A stretch of 64,000 nt of DNA, taken from assembly GCF_958298935.1 (NCBI RefSeq), contig NC_084939.1:21379501-21443500 (forward strand). The letters run 5' to 3'. How positions within the stretch are numbered: the stretch's first letter is position 1; each line of letters begins with the position of its first letter. The translations under genes and the position numbers were made by a program. The notes under the pieces are model-generated. The model was not told the DNA's origin and did not search any database. It saw only the letters and a list, made by a program, of their open reading frames with translations. This DNA is from Phragmites australis (Eukaryota; Streptophyta; Magnoliopsida; Poales; Poaceae). Positions 10,182 to 22,165 of this stretch are shown here, piece by piece.

Positions 10182-10417
10182 GGCTGGAAGCGGGTGGCGC
10201 GTCGTGCAGGAAGGGCGTCCTCAAGACCTTGGCGGCGGCGTCGGCTAGCTTGGCTGCTCCGTTGATCCACCCCCTCCTCCGATTCCAAGCTTCAAAGGTA
10301 AAGAATCTGTGAGCTTCAAAGGTTTGGAGGTAGTAGCTAGTGATGAAGCGCGGATTTTTTTTTGTTCATTGTACTTTACCTCCTTCCAGGACCAGCGCTC
10401 GTCACCTGTTCGACGTA

Positions 10418-13027
10418 ATGCCGCTAAAAGAAGTAAAGGTCTACCGCCGCCGCAAGACCAAGAAGGCGCCTAATGTGGTTGGCGGCGGCGATGGGATCGA
10501 CGTCCTTCCGGACGAGGCTCTGCAGCACGTTCTGTCGTTCCTGCCGGCTCGGGAGGCAGTGCAGACCTGCGTGCTCGCGTGTCGCTGGCGCCACCTCTGG
10601 GCGTCCATGCCTGCTCTGCGCATCACCTTTGGACCTCGTTGGGGATGGCTCACGGAGCAGGAGTTCAACGATCTTAACATCTTCGTGACCAATCTGCTGC
10701 TTCGCCGGGACCACAACGCACCACTGGACTTGTGTGAGTTCCTTATCAATCCGTCTGTGAACGTTGGCCAGGAACCAGAGATCTTGCAGATAAGCATATG
10801 GATCCAACAGGCTCTGCTTTGTAAGCCTCAGATCCTCAGGTTAGAATACGGTGATCCTGAATACTGTGACTTGACACTACACAACCTGCATCTAGTCTCC
10901 CAGCACTTGACGACGCTAGAGCTTAAGTATGTGGAGTTAGGAAATGAGTTTCTTGATTTTTCAAGCTGCCCAACACTGAAGAGTCTATGGATGCAGGGTT
11001 GCCACATTTGGGCAGAGAAAATATCGTCCCAGTCCCTTAAACAACTGACCATGTTTCATTGTACGTTTCTAGGATGCATCCGGACTCAGATTTCTGCTCC
11101 AAGTCTTGTTTGGTTGGAACTAACTAATAATCTTAAAACTCATTACTAAAGGCATTTATTAGACTCCGTGACTGTTTTGATCATTGTGGTAAAGAAGAAT
11201 TCGGGGGCTCATGTTCTAAGCATAGCTGTAATAATTGCGACCATAATGGTGATAAAAGCCAAGATTGCGTGCTTCTCAAGTGTTTATTTATCACAGGCTG
11301 AAAGCTTGGAGCTGGTAGCTGAACCTGTTACGGTATGTTTCTGCCTACTTCCTTTTATACTCTTCTTGTTCTCTGATCACCTGTTTCTGTTGTGCTATTT
11401 ATACTGCTATTTGGCATATACTGTAGTTTATGTGCATTATCACCAATGGGATTTTTTAAACTTCATGTTTCAGCGAGGAATTTACTGGTTTTGTTTGTTA
11501 TGACCTTATTATTTTAGACATTCTTCGTACAGAGTATTTTGTCCCTTTCTTGGCATTTACTAACTTCTCAAATCATACTTCATATTTGATCTGTTTCTAT
11601 GTAGATACAGTTCTAGTTTTTGCATGCCTGACCATAATAAAAATCTACTGCAACCATCAATGTGGAGCATGGATACGCAATACAGATAGAGTTATACAGA
11701 TACTAGAATGTGCTTATATGAAAAGTCTCCAAAATAAGTGATATGGCAATACGGTAACATATATGTTAAACTAAAAAAACAAAAGATAACTGACAATTTG
11801 ATATATAGTATCAAGGGTGATGTCTCAAGTGCAACTGTTTGAACTAAGCTACATTATAAATTGAATACATCATATCAGGATAAGATAGACGATAGATAAC
11901 ATAGAAAAATGCAAGCTCATCAAGAGTGAGATTAGCTAGGGCATGAACACTCAAACCAGTCGTGAAAGACTGTATCTTCTCCTACATCTCACGTTGCACG
12001 CATCCAACTTGAATGCTCATCCGATCTCCTTGATAGTTGACAAAAGATGTAACTTTTGTTCACAAATACAAAGTCCTCAGCACCTTTAGGAGCTAAGTGT
12101 GTTCTGGAGGCGTCGTGCTATCTAGGGTTAGGGGTGCTAAGATAGGTTTTGCAGGGCTGATCAATATCAGAGAAGTATCGTTTTTTTCCTTTTAAATGGA
12201 AATAACCCGATACTCCTTTGATACACATCGGTGCAGTATTGGAGGTGTATTGGTATTGGGTATGTATCCGGTACAGATATCCTACCTCAGGAAAGCATTG
12301 GTGCATAATAAATGTGTAACTAGTCAAAGTTGAAAACGGTCTTGTCCATGTATTATAGAACATCACTTATTTAGGGACAGAGGGAGTAAGAATGTGATAC
12401 TTATTTCCGTGTACATATAAATTTGTGACATACGATACAGATAATGAACTTCTCCTGTTATTGAGTCCTAATTAGTTCTTTTAAGTAAAAATCTAATGCT
12501 GAGCTATTCCTACTCCTTGGCACTTTGCCCAGTTTATTTTCAAAAGGGACTTGATGTGGTGCCCTACGTTTAGTAGTTGAAGACCTTGTTGCTCAATGAG
12601 TGGTGTGTGGCGATTGATTTACGTGCACTAATATGCTTTCTCCGGCATATGCCTGTTCTAGAGAAGCTCACTCTTCAACTTTGTCAGGTATATGTTATAT
12701 AAATCTCGTGGCTATTGTCATGTTAAAGTTATCATGCGCCTTGATTGTGATTTTAGGTAATTATTACCTTTTATACAGGCGCCTGACAATTGGGTGAAAC
12801 CAAGGGGAAAATACATGCCATCTAAAGAGCCGTTTGCATCTAAGAAGCTTAAAGTAATTGAAGTTATGTGTGAAGAATTTGATGAGAGAGTTCACCAAAT
12901 TTCAAGGATGCTGAGCATCTACAACACATATCTTGAGCAAATCAATATCCAATACTCTGAGAGATGTTCTGAATGTAAGTTGGCAATTGACTCGTTTTTA
13001 GCTTCTTATGATCCCATGCGTTCATAA
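10418..13027 (+). pseudogene. F-box/LRR/FBD-domain gene, decayed
   Basis: F-box proteins of this large grass family are substrate receptors of SCF ubiquitin ligases. The ATG at 10418 follows an acceptor-like CCTTCCAG. Exon 1 (10418-about 11140) encodes an intact F-box (DVLPDEALQHVLSFLPAREAVQTC, then RWRHLWASMPALRI) and leucine-rich repeats (DLTLHNLHLVSQHLTTLELK, LVWLELTNN). The frame is then broken: a deletion with a stop at 11147, a Cys-rich stretch 11152-11290 in another frame, and AESLELVAEPVT shifted again at about 11300-11332. Later exons survive at about 12566-12688 (frameshifted; LNEWCVAIDLRALICF) and 12779-13027, the FBD-like end (PSKEPFASKKLKVIEVMCEE, ending SYDPMRS). The truncated first-exon product might still be made; a full protein cannot. 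Confidence 0.85.
12330..12389. mobile_element. One-ended Stowaway-like MITE remnant
   Basis: TTAGGGACAGAGGGAGTA at about 12372-12389 matches the terminal repeat of Stowaway MITEs (CTCCCTCTGTCCC on the other strand) with the expected flanking TA. I could not find the partner end upstream, so this is probably a truncated copy in an intron of the F-box gene. Confidence 0.55.
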
Positions 13028-14587
13028 AAATGTGTTATGTGTGACCTTGTACCACAGCTGGACTGAGCTAGTGCGTGACCAAGCAGGACGTACAGGAGGT
13101 CGGCATGGCTGCCAACTAGGCTCCTTTTTCCCTTAGTTGGTTTTCTTCAATATCAAGATTAGATCCTTTTGTCAGGTAAAGATTTGGTTTGTTAGCTCAC
13201 GTTGGCTACGTTTGTTAGGAGCGGCCCTATTTTGGCAATGGCAATCTCATTTGTTTCATCAAGCAATAAGAAGTCTATTCTCTCTTCCCTTTCTCTCATT
13301 CTCACTCCATTCCTTGCACACACCAACTCCCTTGCGTCATGGCCAAGCTGCTTGGAAGGTGGCGGCCAGAGAACGATCTGCTGCCTGCCACTTCTATGTC
13401 TATGCTCCTAGTTGTGGGGATGCAACACTAAACAATGCAACACCCAAATTTGTTAGTAAAGGTATAAGTTACAAATTGTCATGCTAATTTGAGCACTATT
13501 AGGTGAATAAAAAAGAAAGAAATCTTAAACTGCATCTCTCGCAGGGCTCACAGGGTAGTTATATTTTTATATGTTTCTACAGTCTTACACATGCCAATTC
13601 ATCAACTGTAGCATTAACAATGTTGTAGTTATGCTGCTTAAAATGCTGTATGCTTCCAATACTCAACCACATTTTAAAAATTTCCTCTTTATGGTGGTTT
13701 GGAGATACAAACATAGATGGTGTTATTACAGATCTCTCACAAGACTCACACAAATAGAGGATGTAGTGGTTGTAGCTCTGTTTGCGGAATTTTATTCTAT
13801 CGCACAGAGTTTCATATCAGAAAAAGGCCAGAGGAGAGCCACAGTGTGCTATTTGAAACAATATTTAAAATCAAAGTAAATAAAACATTTATCAAGCGTT
13901 GCGACAATTACATCAAATTGCATGTTGGTCCAAAGTACGGTTCTTATAATGCTTTTAACTTTATGGTCATAGTGAGGTATTTAACTTGCTGTGCCTTTTT
14001 ATGTTCATGTAGGTTACAGTTTCCAGAAAAATAGTGATCTACTCTGGTGACTAATCTGCTATTCCTTTATGCAATCTCTTGACCATTCAAATTGCAAGAA
14101 AGTCTGCAGCAATGAGTTTGCTCTCTTATGGGTGCTGAGATCTTACGTGAGCCCGCGTCATCCTTTGGAACACGCCTTAGAATTGGCGATGTAATTTATC
14201 TACTTGTATTTGGACTTGCTTGAACTATTCATCCTATTTCTCACGCACTTATGGTTTCTTTAAGTTCTGCAACATGGCTCTATGTTATTATTATGGATCA
14301 TACCCTGCTAAAGATGTTCTCTATGTTTGGTTGGATGCGTCGCCGATTATGATTCTCACCATGGTTTCTGGAACAGTATCTCCAACATTTGTATTGGCTG
14401 GTATCTTGTTGCTGGAGTATCTTGTTTATTTTCAGCATATTCCTTGTTTCTTTGAAAGTCTTGTACCAAAGTCGTCCACTGATGCAGCAGTTGGATTTCG
14501 GCTGCTCAATTAGCCGAGCTAATCCAGGTTTATCTCATGGGTTCAAGTTCAACCGCTATAAAAGTTCTGCTGTGTACCTAAAAACAT
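13028..14587. other. Unassigned sequence downstream of the F-box gene
   Basis: The longest frames here (14220-14513, with hydrophobic stretches, and 13137-13487) match no family I know and have no clear exon borders. 14240-14520 shows two overlapping frames rich in Phe, Leu and Ile, as if from a degraded membrane-protein exon, but I cannot support a call. Confidence 0.3.
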
Positions 14588-14609
14588 GAGAGAGAGAGAG
14601 AGAGAGAGA
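14588..14609. repeat. (GA)n microsatellite
   Basis: Eleven uninterrupted GA units directly precede AAAAGACGGAG. It is a simple repeat; no function is evident. Confidence 0.9.
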
Positions 14610-14690
14610 AAAGACGGAGAATTTCGTAATAAAAAGAACAAGAAAGAAGCGGTCAGGTGAGCACCGTACGTAAGTACGCTCATGTCCTCA

Positions 14691-14775
14691 TACTTGTGAA
14701 TGCTCAAGTTATGCACGGACATCGTGTGCAGCTAGCATGCAACGCCAATCACATGTTTATCGAGGACTAATCGAT
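14691..14775. repeat. Dispersed segment, copy A
   Basis: TGTGAATGCTCAAGTTATGC and the following 60 bases, to CGAGGACT, recur at 27236-27320 with about 75-80% identity. The upstream 40 bases (around CCGTACGTA) are also similar. Copy A lies 50 bp left of a copia element and copy B 13 bp left of the CACTA element, so the two sites are paralogous. Confidence 0.65.
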
Positions 14776-14825
14776 CGACGTACGTACCTTGGTCGAATTT
14801 TATGTCACAAATTTATGAGAAATTT

Positions 14826-14909
14826 TGTTGGTTTGATCTCGCTATCTAACCATAGCTAACAGAAAAAGGTCGAAACCTAAGGAGAGTCCGTCCTCACTAC
14901 ACGTCTTGA
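14826..14909 (+). repeat. Remnant of the copia 5' LTR
   Basis: These 84 bp match the first part of the 3' LTR (TGTTGGTTTGATCT, then ATCTAAC, TAGCTAACAG and ACTACA-GTCTTGA) with scattered substitutions. The similarity ends abruptly at 14909, where gag-like sequence begins. U5 and the primer site are missing. Confidence 0.75.
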
Positions 14910-14929
14910 CGCTCCACTACTCCTGTCAT

Positions 14930-17900
14930 TGATGTGGAGAATTGTGATAAACTAAAGAAAACTTATGATGTATTTTGTGAGAAGTGGGAGCGGTCTAACC
15001 GCATGTCACTAATAATTATGAGGAACTCAATCTCAAAATCTATAAGAGGAGCAATCCCAACCTCAGAAAAGCTAAGTCATACTTGACATCTGTGGAGGAG
15101 TAATTTAAAGACACCTCCAAGATTTATACTAGTATATTGATTTAGAAGCTCCTCAGCACTAAGTATAATTATGGGTCCGACGGTATAAGAGAACACATCA
15201 TGATGATTGCAGATATAACTCCTAAACTCAAGAGCATGAAAATAGAAATATCTCATGGTTTTCTTATTTATTTTATTATGACATCTCTCTCCTGAATTTT
15301 CTCCCTTTAAGATTAATCACAATACTCAGAAGGAGAAATGGACTATGAACGACTTGATTGCGATGTGTGTCTAAGAGGAAGATAGGCTAAGGGCTGAAAA
15401 GAAATATTTTATTAATCAAGTTAGCTTCCTCAGAAATAAAAGAAAATTTAAGGAGATATCAATTTTAAGAAGAAGTTGTATTTCGTTGCTAAGCACGATA
15501 AGGCAATGCAGAGGGCATCCAAGGCACCTGCTCCTTTTGCTCCTACCTCTCAAGAATCTAAGGATGATGGATGTCACTTCTGCCAAAGAAGGATCACTAC
15601 CAGAAAGACTGTATTGGTTTTCTGAAGTGGCTCACAAAGAAGGGTAATGATTTAATAATATTTATTGATTAATTTTTTTATGCTGATTGAGATGTCGTTG
15701 TGGTTTAAAAAGAGGGTTGTTTGATGCCCTTTCAAACCACCCCCTCGCCTTCCTTCTTCTCCCTTAATTCCTGTGGATTGACTCAGGTGTCACTGTGCAC
15801 GTTACCAATTCTTTACAGAAATTCCTTACCATGAGAACGTTAGGAAAGGGGGAGCGAAATCTTAGAGTGGCCAACGGGAAGAAAGCTAAAGTCGAGGTTG
15901 TTGTATCACTTCCCTTAGTCCTTAATAGTGGCTTCACTCTTAGACTTAATAATGTAGTTTATGTTCCTATCATGAGGAGGAATCTCATTTCAATTTCTAT
16001 GTTAGATGATGATGGTTTTCATTGTAATTTTGGAGACAATAAATGCATTCTTAAGTTTAATTCAGATGTTATTGGTCTTGCCATCTGACAAGACAAACTT
16101 TATATGCTTCCTCTTAATAAATCTTCTATGTCTATGAATGTCTGTGATGTAAGCTATAAGAGAAAGAGAAGTACAATTAATGAGACTTCTTCGAAACTGT
16201 GGTATTGTCGTTTAGGCTATATTTCGAGGGGGAGAATAGAGCATCTCATTAAGGAAGAGATTCTCCAACCCTTAGACTTATTTGACTATGATCACTGCAT
16301 AGATTGCATTAAAGAAAAATACGTTAAGCAAATAAAGAAAGGGGCCACTCGAAGCACAAGATTATTATAATTTGTTCACACAGATATCTGCGGTCATTTT
16401 CCTGTAACATCGGTGGATGGTTTTAATTCATTCATTACCTTCACTGATGATTTCTCTTGTTACGGCTATATCCACCCCATTAAATATTGATCTGAGTCTC
16501 TCGATAAATTCAAAATATTTAAGGCTGAAGTAGAAAATCAGCACAACCTAAAGATTAAAGTAGTGAGATCGGATTGTGGAAGGGGGGGGGGAGTATTATG
16601 GGAGATATGTCCCTTATGGGCAAATCTCTGGTCCCTTTGCCAGATTTCTTCAAGAAAATGGTATAGTAGCTCAATATTCTACATCTGGTGAACCTTAACA
16701 GAACGGGTTAGCTGAGCGATGTAACCACACGTTTATAGATATGGTGCGAAATATGCTTAGCTATTCTAGTTTACTAGTTGGACTGTGGATGGAGACACTT
16801 AAGACAGCCACACATATTCTCAATTGGGTTCCCAGTAAATCAGTTCTAAAAACACCTTATGAATTATGGACCGGGAGAAAGCTCTCTTTGAAATACTTAC
16901 GTGTGTGGGGCTGTGCAGCTAAAGCTAAAGTTTTTAATCCACATATTGAGAAATTAGATCCTAAGACAGTTAGTTGTTATTTTATCAGATATCCTGAGAG
17001 ATCAAAGGGGTATCATTTTTATTGTCCAGACAGAATCACTAAATTTGTAGAAACAAGACACGCTATTTTTCTTGAGAATGGGGATCTGGAGCCTAGGGAA
17101 GTTGATCTCGAGGAAAAGTGGATTTATGATCTTGCGTCGTTGATCCAAGAGCCCTATATTCCTGCGCCCCAGATGGTTGCAACTTTAGAAGAAAATAACG
17201 TTAGTGCACCCCCTATGAAGGTCTCTAAAATTCCTAATGAAACCTAACGATAAACCTAAGCAGTCCCCTGCAGCACCCAATCCTAGTCCTACAGTGCCTA
17301 ACGAACCAGTCAGGAGATCATAGCGTGACAGGAGACCTGCCATCTCAAATGATTACGTTGTCTATATGAATGAGGATGTTAATAACATAGAGAAGGCAGA
17401 AAATCCCAACTCATATAAAGAGGCTATGAAGAGTGAGCATTCGCTTGAATGACTTAATGCCATGAAGGACGAATTAAAGTCTATATGTGACAATAATGTA
17501 CGGGACTCAGTAGAAATTCCTGAAGGAGCTAAAACAGTAGGCTGTAAATAGGTCTACAAAACCAAACATAACTTTAAGGGAAACATCAAAAGATTCAAAG
17601 CGAGGCTTGTAGCAAAAGGCTTCTTGCAAAGAGAAGGGATTGATTATAATGAAACTTTCTCTCCTCTATAAGTGAAGATTCCTGTAGAATAATTGTGACA
17701 CTTATAGTGTATTATGATTTAGAGCTGCATCAAATGGATGTAAAGACGACACTGCTTAATGGTGACTTGAAAGAAAATATTTACATAGCTCAACTGGAAG
17801 GTTTTGTTGTTGAAGGCAAGGAACACTTGGGATGTCGCCTTAAGAAATCAATTTATGGTCTAAAGCAAGTTTCTAGGCAGTGGTATCTCAAGTTTGATAA

Positions 17901-18960
17901 AGTCATTAAAAAATTTGGCTTTAAAGAAAATGAAGTTGATAACTGCACTTACATAAAGTTTAAAGGGGGAGATTCACCATCTTACTTCTTTATGTGGATA
18001 ATATCTTATTGGCTAGCGACGATAAGGATATGCTGTCTGAGACCAAGAGATTTCTATCATCTAATTTCGATATGAAGGATATCGGTGAAGCTTCTTACGT
18101 TCTTAGCATTGAGATTCAACGAGATTGGTCCAAAGGAGTATTAGGTTTGTCTCAAAAGACATACATTGATAAAGTATTGAAGAAATACAATATGCATAAG
18201 TGCTCTGTCACGTCTGCTCCTATTGTTAAGGGCGATAAATTTGGAATATTTCAATGTCGTAGGAACCAGTATGAAACTAATTAGATGAAGTCGGTCCCTT
18301 ATGCTTCAGCTGTCGAAAGCATTATGTGTGCTTAAGTATGTACTCGCCTTGATTTAGCTTTTGTGACCGGGATGCTTGGCAAATATCAGTCAAATTTAGG
18401 ATCGAATCACTGAAAAGCCGTTAAGAAAGTTCTTCGCTATTTGCAAGGCACTAAGAACTACATGCTCATATTTAGAAAATCTGATAACCTCGAAGTTGTT
18501 GGTTATTCGGATGCAGACTTTGCTGGGTGTGTGGATACTAAGAAATTCATGTCATGTTATATCTTCACCCTCGCTGGAGTAGCTATCTCGTGGAACAGCT
18601 CCAAATAGATACTTACAGCATCGTCAATGATGCAAGATGAGTTTGTAGCATGTTATGAGGCTACCGGGTAGACTATATGGCTAAAGAATTTTATCCTGGG
18701 ATTAAAAGTGGTAGACAACATTTCAGAGCGACTTACATTGTACTGTGATAATCAACCCGTAGTTTTCTATACGAGTAACAACAAGTTGAGTGGTGCTATC
18801 AAACATCGACATTAAGTATCATGTTCTGAAAGATAGAATCTAGGACCAAACAATAAATGTCAAGCATATAAGTACTAAGTCAATGCTTACAGATCCGCTC
18901 ATTAAAGACTTACCACCCATATCTTTTGTGATCATGTTGCATATGAGGTTATTAGAAAGC
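14930..18960 (+). pseudogene. copia gag-pol remnant
   Basis: Gag (14930-15500) shows CEKWERSNRMSL and SISKSIRGAIP; a damaged CHFC zinc knuckle lies near 15570. The protease and linker (15780-16090) show the D-S-G motif (IDSGVTVHVTNS). Integrase (16180-17250) has the CIDCIKEK knuckle end, HTDICG and the WMETLKTATHILNWVPSKS stretch. Reverse transcriptase (17570-18280) has QMDVKTTLLNGDLKENIY and SIYGLKQVSRQWY. The catalytic YVDD reads YVDN (second Asp GAT to AAT at 18000-18002). RNase H shows YSDADFAG at about 18505. At least eight stops or frameshifts separate these pieces, and a poly-G run at about 16580 falls in integrase. The element cannot move by itself. Confidence 0.88.
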
Positions 18961-19161
18961 CTATGATTCTAATTAAGAGGGCTATACAATAAACCAACTC
19001 CCATTAATCATAATGAATATTCATTTCGAGATGGAGTGACATACTATAGGTTTTTAGGTTTCAGTGGTATTTTTTATTGACTGTTGTAACACTTAGCCTT
19101 TGTGTGCTATTTTCATTAAGAGTGAGCTTATAATATTTTGCCTTATGATCAAGGGGGAAAA

Positions 19162-19844
19162 TGTTGGTTTGATCTTGGACTTATGATCAAGGGGGAAAAT
19201 GTTGGTTTGATCTTGGCATCTAACGATAGCTAACAGGAAAAGGATCGAGACATAAGGGGAGTTTGTCCCCACTACATGTCTTGATTGGAGGCGCAACCAA
19301 CTATTGGTTGTGGCTCCGGTTCGTGCAGTGCCATATAAATAAGGGGAGGAGCCGGCGCCCGTGAGATCAAGTTTCTCACGTGGCCTCATCTCTCCCAACA
19401 TATTTAAACCACCCACGATCATAAGGACGCTGAAAACGGATCGAAGTCTGCCGCCGTGACTTCACCAAGCTGCTTTACCACGCCGACATCTACTACATCG
19501 ACCTCACCCTCAAATCGACCACATTTACATCACCTGCATCACTCCGGCGACAACATCACTGACGGTCTGCACGGCATCAATCATCATCACCAAGCACAGC
19601 TGCGCCTACATCGCCAATTCACATCTCAGATCACTAATGATGTCTCCAAATACAGGTACACGCTCATACTTCCGCTGTTGGGTGTTCAACTACTTGAATT
19701 AGACCATTATGTTGATCACCCAAGGTTTAGAGCCTTACAAATTTGACTCTGATTTCAAGCACGTAAGGATCAGGATGGAAACGTGCATTGATTTGACTCC
19801 ACCAAGAACAACAAATCGAACCATCAATTTTCTCAGACCTAACA
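19162..19844 (+). repeat. copia 3' LTR with a duplicated start
   Basis: The polypurine tract and LTR start (CAAGGGGGAAAA then TGTTGGTTTGATCTTGG) occur twice in tandem, 38 bp apart (LTR starts at 19162 and 19200). The LTR carries a TATA box (CCATATAAATAAGG, about 19330) and ends near CCTAACA at 19844. The end is inferred from similarity to the relic at 21250-21700. The frame at 19456-19746 lies within the LTR and is not taken as a gene. Confidence 0.65.
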
Positions 19845-21249
19845 AAACCATTGCGTGCCACAAACTCGTGCGTCAAGTGTAACCTGAGTTCATCATGATC
19901 GGTGACATGATATCGCCATGTTCACACACCTTGTTGAAGTGGTTACATTCACACGGGTTGAGGGCAACGTTCCGCTTGCCTCAGTCGATGTTCGACATTT
20001 CTTCAACGACCTATGTCGTGCTGTGGTTGTTATATATTTATACAATATTAATCTGTGTTATGAATTAGCAGTGATATATTACTGTTAATTTATAATATGA
20101 ACAAGTAATGATAACTATTATGAATGTTGGTATGTTGAGTGGAAGAGATATAGGTACGATGATATGCCCGTTTGGAAAGTCGAAGGTATATATATTTGTT
20201 TTTATGTGCATGTGTCCTCAATTTGTTCAGAGTTTTGTCACATGAGAATTTAGGGTGGGTGCATGGACGTATAGGCATATACCTGTACACCTAAAATGCT
20301 TGGTTGGTGGTGATCGTTTTATTGGCTATATGACTTTATCACAATGATATTATATTTAATAAGATAATAATTACATCATTTATGTAGGCGGTCTTCAAAG
20401 GTGCATACTGGCTAAAATATTAGGATCTATTACAAAAGGTGAGGACATAGAGGATATATGCATAGTGTGCCAAGCATTAGATGTGGTAACTATAGAGTTC
20501 TTTGTCAGCAATGGATAGTGGTTTAATAATAGTCTTAGTGTCGGATAACATTATGTCATACATCATTTGGTTTGTTATGTATCATTTGCTTTTGTACAGT
20601 TTCAGCTGAGAGCTGAGAATGATGTAATATTGAATCAGACTAAGTGTAAACCAATGATGTAGAGGCTGGAATAAGTTTCTATTATCTAAAAAAGAACTTA
20701 AAATTCTTGGAAATACCTCTCTAGGTACGTATATGTATCGATGCACACTGAATACTTAAAAGAGTGTACCCACTGCCGAGCAGTAGCATTGACTCCCGTT
20801 GTTCTTTGCTGAGTTGCTAGTGCTACCAACTGTCCAACTCCTTATAGCAGCTCAGAAAAATAAAAAGAAAAAAACTCTTGCTGATAGCAATGCAGCAGGA
20901 CTCAAGAGTCCCATACCAGACCGATGGCGCGGTGTTGGGACGCGCGGCGCAACGCACGCTGGAACAGTAAAGGACAACTTTACTTTTTAAAAAAAATTTC
21001 CTCCGCAACATTCATTTTTTGGAAAGTTTTTTAAAAAAGATATTGAGATAAGTTATCGAGAAAGTTTATGAGAAAAATTTTAAGAAAAAGTTAACAACAA
21101 AATTTTTTAAAAAAAATTTCCAAAAATAAAAAGTGGGGGCCATCAGGGGGCGGCGCTCGCGGCTTAAGTGCTAAACAATCTGAACGTCCATACTGAACAA
21201 TTTGAACCTTTTTTTTGTCACGTCTAACATGAGTGTTAGACGGTTCCGT
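19845..21249. other. Intergenic, no gene seen
   Basis: AT-rich sequence without recognisable genes. TTTTTAAAAAAAATTTCC at about 20985-21002 recurs at 21105-21122, bounding an A-rich block; it could be a small decayed element, but I see no inverted ends or target duplication. Confidence 0.35.
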
Positions 21250-21700
21250 GCTACTTGTTAGGTATAATTCTCCTTCTAATCAATATAAAGACTAGTCTTA
21301 GGATCAAACACTTATCATTAGTGGAAGCGTGATGATTTACCGGATTTGGATGACACCATCGTTGTGAATCATGACGTAGATGAGTCGACGCGAGCTGGTG
21401 ATGCGTTGTCGCTCGGTGTAGATTGCGTGTAGTCAATGAAGTAGGTAGTCGAGACTGGTGAAGTGTGTTGACGTAGGTAGAGATGTCGCGGTCACTGGCG
21501 TGGTGATGAAGATGGCGGCGGCAGCCTTCACCTCACTGCTTTGACCTAATGATCGCTTTAGGGTTTAGAGTTGTGTAGGATAGGTTGAGCCTTGTGGGAA
21601 CATTAGCACATAGGTGCCGGCCCTCTCTTTTTATATTAGGTAAGGGGAGATGAGATCGTAACTAATGATTGGTTGTACTTTCGATCAAAGTGTTAGGTGA
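21250..21700 (-). repeat. Solo-LTR-like relic related to the copia LTR
   Basis: Read on the minus strand it follows the same plan as the LTR at 19200-19844: CAACCAATCATTAGTT (cf. CAACCAACTATTGGTT), a TATA stretch ATATAAAAAGAGAGGGCCGG (cf. ATATAAATAAGGGGAGGAGC), a CTGCCGCCG block, and an end in TATACCTAACA. There is no internal coding sequence beside it. It is best explained as a diverged solo LTR; the exact ends are uncertain. Confidence 0.5.
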
Positions 21701-21904
21701 GAGTGTTGTACCGCTTAGGACTCAAGAAATAATTAGGATATTTAACGTTACCCCGAGATCAATCCAACCTTACTCAGCTACGTGCTGCCAATATGTAATA
21801 AGGACTAGCATGCGATACAGAGGCCGGAATGTTATTGCATTATTAAAAAATAGTTGGTTCCTCAAACTAAACACCTGATCGTATACTTGCGACTCTTGCT
21901 CTCT

Positions 21905-22165
21905 AGCACCTAAGCTAGTTTTTTTTTATCTAAATTCTCTATGCGGAGTGATTTTTTTAAGTGATTTTGTAGCTGAAAGCGATTTTTTAGTGATTCTTTA
22001 AAATAAAATATATGAAGAAAGTGATTTGTGCGGGAAGTGAATCAGGGAAAACTGTTTTTTTCAGCTCTCTAGTTTCTAGTTCATTTTAGAGAATCACTAT
22101 CACGGATTCCACTCAGAGAGCTAAAACCTAAAAGTTGCTGTTTAGCAGAGCTCCTTTAATTTTAG
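21905..22165. mobile_element. Possible small MITE relic
   Basis: The stretch repeats the motif AGTGATTTT/AGCGATTTTT on one side and AGAGAATCACT on the other, giving it an imperfect inverted-repeat structure (TCTCTATGCGGAGTGATTTT against AGAGAATCACTATCACGGAT). Many grass MITEs look like this. I cannot define a target duplication. Confidence 0.3.

Larger units (their letters stand above)
14826..19844 (+). mobile_element. Ty1/copia LTR retrotransposon, decayed
   Basis: Its ends are TGTTGGTTTGATCT at 14826 and at 19200, and CCTAACA at about 19844. The interior encodes gag, protease, integrase, reverse transcriptase and RNase H in the copia order, with many stops and shifts. The 5' LTR keeps only about 84 bp and runs straight into gag, so the rest of that LTR and the primer-binding site are deleted. 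No target duplication is apparent, in line with an old, rearranged copy. Confidence 0.85.

Noticed and set aside
14220..14589. Membrane-protein exon
   Set aside because: Two overlapping hydrophobic frames, no splice sites or family match. Not enough to call.
904..14600. A Helitron carrying the VAC14, CDKC and F-box fragments
   Set aside because: The layout suggests it, but I found no 3' hairpin followed by CTRR and no matching 5' TC end in the window. It is kept only as a hypothesis in the findings.
20090..20290. 66-aa minus-strand ORF
   Set aside because: Low-complexity Tyr/His-rich frame in AT-rich DNA with no start context or homology.
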